From: Planctomycetia bacterium | Lineage (GTDB): Bacteria > Planctomycetota > Phycisphaerae > Phycisphaerales > SM1A02 | Direction of reading: 5' to 3' | NCBI GenBank assembly: GCA_005787685.1 | Contig: SYAC01000028.1 | Coordinates: 1-45,977 of the forward strand | DNA: 45,977 nt | In this document: positions 33,627 to 40,336 of the stretch, piece after piece | Position numbering within the stretch: position 1 is the stretch's first letter | Layout of the letters: the number at the start of each line of letters is the position of its first letter | Made by a program: the position numbers and the translations under genes | Notes under the pieces: generated by a model | What the model saw: only the letters and a program-made list of their open reading frames with translations | What the model was told of the DNA's origin: nothing | Databases searched by the model: none

Positions 33627-35184
33627 ACTGCGTGTCATGAGTTTCTCAACCGAAGGTTTAGTGTTGAAAATGGCCGCGTGGAAATCATTCCGCGTGTTGG
33701 TGATTGGCGATTTCATGCTTGATCAAGCGCTCTTTGGAGCGGCCGAGCGATTGAGCCCTGACGCGCCCGTGCCTGTGTTGTTAAGCCGCGGCGCCAAGGA
33801 CTTAGAGGAAACCGCCGGCGGCGCCAGCAATGTGGCGTTGTGCGCGGCGGCTTTGGGCGCCACCGTGCAATGTGTTGGAGTAACGGGCGCGGATGTGGAG
33901 GCAAAGTCGCTGCGCGAATTATTGAAGGTCGGCGGCTGTGATTCCAAATATCTTGTGCAAGATGAGTCGCGGCCAACCACGGTGAAAAAAAGTTTGATTG
34001 GATTGGCTCAGCACCGCCATCCACAAAAAATGTTCCGTCTTGATATGGAAAGCCGCGAGCCAATTTCCGCAAAGATTGGCGCGCAGTTGTTGGCGGCCAT
34101 TGATGAGGCGTTGCCACAATGCGATATTGTGTGCTTAGAGGATTACGCCAAGGGCGTATGTACGCCAGCGTTGTGCGCGGAGTTGATCAAGCGTTGCCGC
34201 GCGGCGAATAAAAAAGTATTGGTCGATCCAGCGGCAATCAATGACTACGCCAAGTACAAAGGCGCGACCACCATTACGCCCAATCGCAGCGAAGCTGAGC
34301 AAGCCACAGGCTTGCGCGCCAACGGTGGTTTTGATGGGCCAGTTTTGCACGCGATGAGCGAGCAATTGATCTCGCAACTTGATCTTGAAGCGATTGTGTT
34401 AACGCTGGATCGACACGGTGCGCTGCTTGGCATGCCCAGCGCGCAACCCATACATGTTCCAACATTGGCGCGCAAGGTGTATGACGTGACCGGAGCCGGC
34501 GACATGGTGTTGGCAGCGCTTGCGGGGGCCTTATGCAACGGATTTTCTTGGCTTGAAGCCGTTCAGTTGGCCAATGTGGCGGCGGGTCTTGAAGTGGAGG
34601 TCTTTGGTGCCAAGCCAATTCCGCTGGCGCAAATCCACAAGCAGGTTTTGTCGCAGGCTGGACACTTGGCGGGAAAAATTCGCAACCGCGCGGACCTTGC
34701 GTTGGAGATGGATGCGCGGCGCAGCGCCGGGCAAAAGATTATTTTCACAAACGGTTGCTTTGATGTTTTGCACGCCGGGCATGTGGCCAGCCTGCGCGAG
34801 GCCAAGTCGCTTGGCGATTGTTTGGTAGTCGCACTGAACGGCGACGCCAGCATTCGAAAACTGAAAGGCGATGATCGTCCAGTGTTTCCGCTTGAGCAAC
34901 GCCTTGAGGTGATTGAGGCACTGGAGTGCGTGGATTTTGTGACATGGTTTGATGAGGCCACCGCGGATGCCACGCTGTTGGCGACTCAACCGCATGTGTA
35001 CGCCAAAGGCGGCGATTATGAACCTGAGCAAATACCAGAAATGAGTGTTGTCAAGAAAATAAATGCAAAATTTCATATTTTAGGTTTACGCGCGGGTTTA
35101 AGCACCACAAACGCTATTCGCCGCATCCGTGGACAACATGCGGGGACAACACGCTTGTCAAAAGTGGATGATATTCGCTCTTGA
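33619..35184 (+). CDS. hldE: bifunctional heptose-7-phosphate kinase / heptose-1-phosphate adenylyltransferase
   Basis: A 521-residue two-domain enzyme of ADP-heptose synthesis for the LPS inner core. Residues about 20-340 form a ribokinase/PfkB-type kinase: VLVIGDFMLDQ, LEETAGGASNVALCAAALGA, VLVDPAAINDYAKYKGATTITPNRSEAE and YDVTGAGDMVLAALAG with the catalytic Asp. Residues about 370-510 form a cytidylyltransferase-like domain (FTNGCFDVLHAGHVASLREAKSLGDCLVVALN). The start is taken at ATG 33619, overlapping lpxK by 8 bases; ATG 33637 is also possible. The end carries the TTGACG of a possible promoter for the next gene. Order maf-lpxK-hldE suggests one envelope-lipid operon. Confidence 0.93.
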   Translation: MARLRVMSFSTEGLVLKMAAWKSFRVLVIGDFMLDQALFGAAERLSPDAPVPVLLSRGAKDLEETAGGASNVALCAAALGATVQCVGVTGADVEAKSLRELLKVGGCDSKYLVQDESRPTTVKKSLIGLAQHRHPQKMFRLDMESREPISAKIGAQLLAAIDEALPQCDIVCLEDYAKGVCTPALCAELIKRCRAANKKVLVDPAAINDYAKYKGATTITPNRSEAEQATGLRANGGFDGPVLHAMSEQLISQLDLEAIVLTLDRHGALLGMPSAQPIHVPTLARKVYDVTGAGDMVLAALAGALCNGFSWLEAVQLANVAAGLEVEVFGAKPIPLAQIHKQVLSQAGHLAGKIRNRADLALEMDARRSAGQKIIFTNGCFDVLHAGHVASLREAKSLGDCLVVALNGDASIRKLKGDDRPVFPLEQRLEVIEALECVDFVTWFDEATADATLLATQPHVYAKGGDYEPEQIPEMSVVKKINAKFHILGLRAGLSTTNAIRRIRGQHAGTTRLSKVDDIRS

Positions 35185-35210
35185 CGCGTCCCCATGTCTT
35201 TGTCCATACT
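35181..35210 (+). promoter_or_regulatory. putative sigma-70-type promoter upstream of the HU/IHF gene
   Basis: TTGACG (35181-35186) and CATACT (35205-35210) are separated by 18 bases and lie about 60 bases before the HU/IHF start. The -35 matches well, the -10 moderately. It overlaps the hldE stop codon. Confidence 0.4.
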
Positions 35211-35270
35211 GTTGTGCGTTGAAATAATTTTACACACTCTTTGCAACTTACCTCTGGAGATATTTACAAG

Positions 35271-35579
35271 ATGAACACGATCACGAAAAAAGAACTGGTT
35301 GAGCAAGTCGCGCAAAAAACTGGATCCGATCGTGGCGAGACTCGAAAAATTGTTCAAGCCTTTTTAGATGCGGTGATTGAAGAATTGAACCAAGGTAATC
35401 GGCTTGAGTTTCGTGACTTTGGTGTGTTTGAAGTTCGTCAACGCGCGCCGCGCATGGCGCAAAATCCCAAGACACTTGTTCCCGTAAAGGTTCCAGCCAA
35501 GCGCTCCGTGCGCTTTAAGCCTGGTCGCTTAATGCGTGAGCAAGGGGCTGTACCCGCTCAACTTGTGAACGCCGGGTAA
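35271..35579 (+). CDS. HU/IHF-family DNA-binding protein
   Basis: A 102-residue nucleoid protein from the ATG at 35271 (GGAG about 12 bases upstream; ten further in-frame codons upstream look non-coding). The family pattern is complete: TITKKELVEQVAQKTGSDRGETRKIVQAFLDAVIEELNQGNRLEFRDFGVFEVRQRAPRMAQNP, with the arm residues RMAQNPKT including the Pro that intercalates into bent DNA. Then VKVPAKRSVRFKPGRLMRE. It is a homodimeric HU or IHF-type protein that bends DNA; the FGVFEVR pattern leans towards IHF-like, but the two cannot be told apart by eye. It has a longer C-terminus of about ten residues. Confidence 0.95.
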   Translation: MNTITKKELVEQVAQKTGSDRGETRKIVQAFLDAVIEELNQGNRLEFRDFGVFEVRQRAPRMAQNPKTLVPVKVPAKRSVRFKPGRLMREQGAVPAQLVNAG

Positions 35580-35621
35580 GTCTGTCGGGGAATTCACGCG
35601 CAACCTTTAGAGGTGACCTTT

Positions 35622-37127
35622 ATGGAACCAAAGCAACCTTCATATCGCGGGTCCGACCGCGCGCGTCCGCTCATTGATATGCGTGACGCTCAGCGTCTTC
35701 TCGATGCCGCGCCGCCGCACGCCGTTGAGGCGGAAATGAGTTTGCTTGGCTCGATTTTGATCGATCCCAAAGTGGTTGGCGATATTGTGCAGTTCGTGCG
35801 CACCAGTGGCGATTTTTTTCGCCCCGCGCACGGAGCCATCTTTGAGGCCATGGTCAGCATTTGGGATCGCACCGCCTCGCTGGATGTGGTGCAACTGAAT
35901 CAACAATTGCTGGACCGCGGCATTCTTGATGATATTGGTGGCACGGCGTATTTGGTCGAACTTGCTGAAAGTGTCCCCACCGCGGCGCATGCCAGTGAGT
36001 ACGCGCGCCTAGTGCGCGATAAGGCCACGTTGCGGGAGTTGATTCGCGCCGCCGGAGAAATTCTGGCCGACGCGCAGTCTTCGACTGATCTACCGCAACA
36101 AGTTTTGGAAGCCGCTGAGCAGCGCATTTTCGCCATCGCGCAGCGGCGCGAGTCCGCGCAATTTTCAACATTGCAGGAGTTGCTTGATCACGCCATCAAA
36201 GTGATCGACACCAGCGATGGCAAATCTTTCAATGGCACGCCCACTGGTTTCGCGGAATTTGACGAGATTACAAGCGGTTTGCAGAAGGGCGAAATGATTG
36301 TGTTGGCGGCCCGACCCAGCATGGGCAAGACCGCTTTTGCCTTAAATATCATGGAAAATGCGGCGGCCGCCGGGCATGCCGTGGCCATGTTTAGTTTGGA
36401 AATGGGCAAGCAGCAATTGGTGCAACGCTTGCTGTGCAGCAAAAGCGGAATTGATTCGCAACGCTTGCGCCGCAACATGTTGCGCAACGAGGATTATCGC
36501 GCGCTGCTTGCGGCGTGCGAAGCCATGAAGAGCAGCAAGGTCTGGATTGACGACACGCCGGGGTTGACCATGTTGTCCATGCGCAGCAAGGCCCGCCGAT
36601 TGCGCGAGCAACATGGCATTGAGGCTATCTTCATTGATTACTTGCAATTGATGTCGGCGGGAACGCGCTCCGAAAATCGCCAAGTGGAAGTCAGCGATAT
36701 CAGCCGCGGCATAAAAGCCATGGCGCGCGAACTAGAGATTCCCGTGATTTGTCTAAGCCAGCTCAGCCGCAAGTCCGAGGATCGTCCAGGTCATCGTCCG
36801 CAAATGAGCGACTTGCGCGAATCGGGCAGCATTGAGCAGGACGCCGACGTCGTGATGATGTTGCACCGCGAGGAGTATTACCATCAAGGGGATGATGAGT
36901 GGGGCGAAGCCAATCCAGATAAGCGTGGGTTAGCCGAATTAATTATCGCAAAGCAGCGCAACGGTCCAACAGGCGTTGTGCGTTTGACTTGGGACAGCCG
37001 CGTGACACGCTTCCGCGATTTCTCAGACAATCCCGCGGCAAATTCATGGGATACGCCGCCGCGTTTGGTTCGGCCAAATGATCGCGGGGCAAATGCGCGC
37101 GATGATTTTGACGGCATGCCAATGTGA
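35622..37127 (+). CDS. dnaB: replicative DNA helicase
   Basis: A 501-residue hexameric 5'-to-3' helicase that unwinds DNA at the replication fork. The start is the ATG at 35622, preceded by AGAGGTG six bases upstream; an earlier GTG nine bases away is less likely. The N-terminal DnaB domain (about 20-125) starts PPHAVEAEMSLLGSILID and contains the loader-contact helices. A linker leads to the RecA-like C-terminal domain with GLQKGEMIVLAARPSMGKTAFALNIMENAA (Walker A near 229-236), SLEMGKQQLVQRLL, IFIDYLQLMSA (Walker B), LSQLSRKSEDRPGHRPQMSDLRESGSIEQDADVVMMLHR and LIIAKQRNGPTG. It is complete, with an Asp/Arg/Pro-rich tail. Confidence 0.97.
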   Translation: MEPKQPSYRGSDRARPLIDMRDAQRLLDAAPPHAVEAEMSLLGSILIDPKVVGDIVQFVRTSGDFFRPAHGAIFEAMVSIWDRTASLDVVQLNQQLLDRGILDDIGGTAYLVELAESVPTAAHASEYARLVRDKATLRELIRAAGEILADAQSSTDLPQQVLEAAEQRIFAIAQRRESAQFSTLQELLDHAIKVIDTSDGKSFNGTPTGFAEFDEITSGLQKGEMIVLAARPSMGKTAFALNIMENAAAAGHAVAMFSLEMGKQQLVQRLLCSKSGIDSQRLRRNMLRNEDYRALLAACEAMKSSKVWIDDTPGLTMLSMRSKARRLREQHGIEAIFIDYLQLMSAGTRSENRQVEVSDISRGIKAMARELEIPVICLSQLSRKSEDRPGHRPQMSDLRESGSIEQDADVVMMLHREEYYHQGDDEWGEANPDKRGLAELIIAKQRNGPTGVVRLTWDSRVTRFRDFSDNPAANSWDTPPRLVRPNDRGANARDDFDGMPM

Positions 37128-37132
37128 TTACG

Positions 37133-37150
37133 CAGCGCCTCGCGGCGCTG
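37133..37150 (+). terminator. hairpin just after dnaB, possible terminator
   Basis: CAGCGCC and GGCGCTG form a 7-base GC-rich stem with a 4-base loop six bases after the dnaB stop. No T run follows, so it may be a 3'-end stabiliser or part of a factor-dependent terminator. Confidence 0.4.
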
Positions 37151-37290
37151 AATTGCGCAACACACGTGGCTTGTCCGCATGACCGGACCACATGCTCGAC
37201 GCAATGACAGCCAAACAAAGGAAGTAAAGATGCGACGAATTGAGGGGACTCAAGAACCAACTTGCATGTTGAGTTGTAGACTGCCTTTCA

Positions 37291-37860
37291 GTGCCGGATG
37301 CCGACCAAGAAGAATTTGATCGCGAGGTTCTCGCGCTCGCCGCCAAGGGCGACGCCGACGCGTGGCGTCAGGTGGTCGACTTTTGGTCGCCACGCATTTA
37401 CGCGTATTTGCGTTCCAACACTCGCAATCAGGAACTCGCCGAGGAAATCACGCAAAGTGTGTTTTGCACCATTGCGCGCAAACTGGCGGACTACGTGGAG
37501 CAAGGACATTTTCAGGCGTGGATTTTTCGCATCGCAATAAACCGTTTGCGTGACGAAATGCGGCGGCAAAATTTGCATGCGCGTCCCATGGACACCGACA
37601 TTTTGACGGATATTGCTCCGCAGAAAAGGGCCGCCGAGAAGGCCAATGCGGAGGAGCTTCACGCCTTGCGCGAGGCCATGGACCAACTGCCAAATTCCGA
37701 CCGCGCCATTATTGATTTGCGCCATCAGGGCGGAATGAGCTTTCAACAAATTGCCATCATGCTTTCGGAGCCGCTAGGAACCATTTTGGCGCGCCATCAT
37801 CGGGCTATTCACAAACTGCGTGACCTGATGCGACGGCACATGGGGGACGATCCATCATGA
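37291..37860 (+). CDS. ECF-type RNA polymerase sigma factor
   Basis: A 189-residue protein with a GTG start. Sigma region 2 spans about 20-95 (IYAYLRSNTRNQELAEEITQSVFCTIARKLADYVEQGHFQAWIFRIAINRLRDEMRR). Region 4.2 spans about 125-182 (AMDQLPNSDRAIIDLRHQGGMSFQQIAIMLSEPLGTILARHHRAIHKLRDLMRRH). Regions 1 and 3 are absent, the ECF layout. The next two genes encode a small membrane protein and an exported protein, as expected if the sigma factor is held inactive by a membrane anti-sigma and responds to an envelope signal. No clear autoregulatory promoter was found upstream. Confidence 0.9.
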   Translation: MPDADQEEFDREVLALAAKGDADAWRQVVDFWSPRIYAYLRSNTRNQELAEEITQSVFCTIARKLADYVEQGHFQAWIFRIAINRLRDEMRRQNLHARPMDTDILTDIAPQKRAAEKANAEELHALREAMDQLPNSDRAIIDLRHQGGMSFQQIAIMLSEPLGTILARHHRAIHKLRDLMRRHMGDDPS

Positions 37861-37961
37861 AACCCGGGTCCGATACTTGCTTTCTTTTAAATTTCAGTTG
37901 CAACAAAAACCCGCCTACCCCGTTGGGTTGGCCTCAGGAGAACATCAATGGATCCCCATGA
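37857..37961 (+). CDS. possible 34-residue ORF between the sigma factor and anti-sigma candidate
   Basis: An ATG overlapping the sigma stop (ATGA) opens 34 codons that run past the next gene's start at 37948. The peptide begins MKPGSDTCFLLN and has no family features. It may only couple translation of the two genes, or be chance. Confidence 0.2.
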   Translation: MKPGSDTCFLLNFSCNKNPPTPLGWPQENINGSP

Positions 37962-38352
37962 CAATCTTGAACTTGACCGGACACTTCGCGCGCTGCGTGT
38001 CAGCGCCGGCCAAATTCCAGCCGGCCTTTGCGCGCGAGTCTTTCAAGCGAGTGTTACGCATTTACCGAATCAGCAAATTGTCGGGCGCATTGGATCGCGC
38101 ACATCGTTTCAATGGAAGGCGGCCGCGGCCATTTTAATTGTGGTGGGCGGCGCAATCTTGTCGTGGCAGACTTCAGGCATGAACGCCAACTTGCCGTTGG
38201 ATGATGGCTCGCTTGCGGCGGTGTTGGAGATCTCCTCCAATTCTTCGGGTGACGACAATTTCATTGGACTCGCATGTGCGCAAGGCGCGGACCTGGATGA
38301 CTTGGCGTTTGAAATGCGAAGCGTGCTTGGCACTGGGCAGGCTGGGCGATGA
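37948..38352 (+). CDS. small single-span membrane protein, candidate anti-sigma factor
   Basis: A 134-residue protein with AGGAG seven bases before the ATG. The N-terminal 55 residues are soluble and cytoplasmic in expectation (MDPHDNLELDRTLRALRVSAGQIPAGLCARVFQ). They are followed by one transmembrane helix (AAAAILIVVGGAILSW, about 59-74) and an acidic, Ser/Asp-rich extracytoplasmic tail. I do not see the zinc anti-sigma H-x3-C-x2-C motif. Position directly after an ECF sigma gene, size and topology suggest an anti-sigma factor, but this is inference. It overlaps the next gene by ATGA. Confidence 0.65.
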   Translation: MDPHDNLELDRTLRALRVSAGQIPAGLCARVFQASVTHLPNQQIVGRIGSRTSFQWKAAAAILIVVGGAILSWQTSGMNANLPLDDGSLAAVLEISSNSSGDDNFIGLACAQGADLDDLAFEMRSVLGTGQAGR

Positions 38353-39158
38353 TTTCAAAAACATTCGTTGCGGGAGTTTTGGTTGGAATGACAATTGTTG
38401 CCGCAGTGGCCACCACAACATTTCGCGCGGGGGCATGGGCTGAAGGTGCGCCTCGGAAAAATCAGCCAACACCATTCGATTCAACCATTGGTATGCAAGA
38501 CGCCCGCGTGGTGTCCGCCAACGATGGCGCCAATCGTGGTCCGATCCGTGGTGGTGAAGGCATACGACGTGAATTAAGCGATCAAGAAATTGATCGGGTC
38601 ATTGCCACGGTGCGCGATGTGAATGAGCAGTGGGCCGATGAGTTGGTCAAGCTTCGCCAGAGCGATCCCAAAGCATTGCGAGAGCGGTTGGCGCGTGAGG
38701 CGCGCAAGTTCATTGCGCTTTCCTTGCTGAAGGAGCGTGAGCCTAATTTGTATCGCGTGCGCGTGGATGACATGCGTGTACAAAACCAAATTCGCGAGTT
38801 GGGCGAGGCTTGGAACGCTGCTCAAAAAAGTGGCGATGCTTCGGCGCAAGAATTGCTTATGAAGGACATTCAAGCCAACGCTCGCAAGCAAGTGGAGTTG
38901 GATATTCAAGCCCGTGGATTTGAATTTGTGGCGCTGGATAAATCGCTGAAAGACGCGCGCAAAAGGTTGCAAGATGATATTCGAGACCGGGATCAAACCA
39001 TCGCCAGAATTATTGATGCCATCCGCAAAGGTCAGGATCCAAAGTTTGGACGACGATCCACCGAAATGATTGGGGGAATGAGCGGAATGGGAGCGCGCGT
39101 GCGTGACATCATTGACAATGGGACAGACTTCAAGCCAGCGCCCCTCAAGCCCCAATGA
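38349..39158 (+). CDS. exported helical protein of unknown function in the ECF sigma operon
   Basis: A 269-residue protein starting at an ATG that overlaps the preceding stop (ATGA). The N-terminus is a signal peptide or membrane anchor (MISKTFVAGVLVGMTIVAAVATTTFRAGAWA). The mature part is strongly charged and probably all helical (about 75-225), with coiled-coil-like segments such as DQEIDRVIATVRDVNEQW and SLKDARKRLQDDIRDRDQTIARII. The C-terminus is Gly/Met rich (GGMSGMGARVRD). The style recalls periplasmic stress chaperones of the CpxP/Spy/ZraP kind, but I recognise no diagnostic LTxxQ motif. Coupled to the sigma and membrane protein genes, it may sense or answer envelope stress. Confidence 0.65.
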   Translation: MISKTFVAGVLVGMTIVAAVATTTFRAGAWAEGAPRKNQPTPFDSTIGMQDARVVSANDGANRGPIRGGEGIRRELSDQEIDRVIATVRDVNEQWADELVKLRQSDPKALRERLAREARKFIALSLLKEREPNLYRVRVDDMRVQNQIRELGEAWNAAQKSGDASAQELLMKDIQANARKQVELDIQARGFEFVALDKSLKDARKRLQDDIRDRDQTIARIIDAIRKGQDPKFGRRSTEMIGGMSGMGARVRDIIDNGTDFKPAPLKPQ

Positions 39159-39209
39159 CCTCACGCGGCCAAATACAATTTGTAAGCGTGGGATGCAGGG
39201 GCAACATGT

Positions 39210-39239
39210 TTGACCCCATGAGCGCCGCGCGGGTATAAA
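39210..39239 (+). promoter_or_regulatory. putative promoter of the peptide ABC transporter operon
   Basis: TTGACC (39210-39215) and TATAAA (39234-39239) are spaced by 18 bases. Transcription would start about 10-15 bases before the first permease start codon, leaving almost no leader, consistent with no visible ribosome-binding site there. Confidence 0.55.
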
Positions 39240-39260
39240 AAAACGGCGTATTCTTTGGGC

Positions 39261-40289
39261 GTGACCGCGAGTTCCAACGAAGTGATTGAACGCAGTGCAG
39301 CGCCCACGAGGTTGCGCGGCGGGCGCGCCACGTCAAATCGTCTGGGTGTTGGAATGTGGTTGTTGCTGACATTGCTTGGGTTGGTGGCGTTGTCCACGCC
39401 GTGGGCATTTGGCCAAGTCACGCTGAGTGGCAATGTCGACGCGCCGCGTTGGGCCGCGGGCAATTTGCAACTGAGTTTAATGCCGCCGCTCTGGATGGCG
39501 GATCAAGCTGATTTGGACCGTGTGCAGAAAGCCAGTCACGCCCATCAATTTGTCCCCGCAATGTTGCTTGGAACGGATCGACTTGGACGCGATGTGTTTG
39601 CGCGCTTGTGCGCTGGAAGCGCCATGAGTTTGTCGCTGGGTCTATGCGCGGCGTTGGTGGCTACGGCGGTTGGCGTGATGTGGGGCACGGCCGCGGCGTG
39701 GTTTGGCGGACATATGGATAGCGCGCTGATGCGCTCGGTGGATGTGTTGTACGCGTTGCCATCCATGTTGTTGGTCACCCTGCTTGGAGTGGCGGTGGAT
39801 GGATTTGCCGAGCGTGTGTTTGGTGATTTTTCCCCAACTTCGCGCCAAGTGCTGAATTTTTTCACCATGCTTGTGGCCATTTCTGGCGTGGGTTGGTTGA
39901 CCATGTCGCGCGTGGTGCGCGGACAAGTGTTGTCGCTGCGTGAACGGCCATATGTTGAGGCGGCGCGTGCGGCCGGCGCTGGTACGAGAAGAATTTTTTG
40001 GTGGCACTTGTTGCCCAACTTGGCGGGACCCGTTGCGGCGTATGCGGCGCTGGCTGTCCCAGGAGCAATTTTAAGTGAGAGTTTTCTAAGTTTTCTTGGA
40101 ATCGGAATTCGAGATCCACTTCCAAGCCTTGGAAACTTGGCGGCCGCGGGCTTGCCTGAATTGAATTTGGTGAAAGGACGCTGGTGGTTATTGCTTCCGC
40201 CGTGCGCCGTGGTCGCGTTCGCCTTGTTAACCCTGAATTTTGCGGCGGACAGGCTGCGTGATCGGCTTGATCCGGCCTCCTCGGGATGA
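39261..40289 (+). CDS. ABC transporter permease, DppC/OppC-like (first copy)
   Basis: A 342-residue inner-membrane permease of the dipeptide/oligopeptide/nickel type. The start is GTG at 39261 (TTG at 39255 also possible). An N-terminal span (LGVGMWLLLTLLGLVALSTPWAF) is followed by a periplasmic loop, then LLGTDRLGRDVFARLCAGSAMSLSLGLCAAL, the DppC signature. Five membrane spans follow. The cytoplasmic EAA loop that docks the ATPase is RPYVEAARAAGAGTRRIFWWHLLPNLAGP, and GAILSESFLSFLGIGIRDPLPSLGNL comes after it. It pairs with the DppB-like protein encoded two genes on. A second, longer C-type permease is in the same operon. Confidence 0.9.
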   Translation: MTASSNEVIERSAAPTRLRGGRATSNRLGVGMWLLLTLLGLVALSTPWAFGQVTLSGNVDAPRWAAGNLQLSLMPPLWMADQADLDRVQKASHAHQFVPAMLLGTDRLGRDVFARLCAGSAMSLSLGLCAALVATAVGVMWGTAAAWFGGHMDSALMRSVDVLYALPSMLLVTLLGVAVDGFAERVFGDFSPTSRQVLNFFTMLVAISGVGWLTMSRVVRGQVLSLRERPYVEAARAAGAGTRRIFWWHLLPNLAGPVAAYAALAVPGAILSESFLSFLGIGIRDPLPSLGNLAAAGLPELNLVKGRWWLLLPPCAVVAFALLTLNFAADRLRDRLDPASSG

Positions 40290-40336
40290 ACGCGCGCCAC
40301 CCAATGTGTTGATGTGGTGATACGCTGCCAAGCCTT

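Noticed and set aside
37240..37282. ECF-type promoter (GAAC...) and a TTGAG/CTCAA repeat upstream of the sigma gene
   Set aside because: The -35-like and -10-like bases match poorly and the repeat is only five bases, so I could not support autoregulation.
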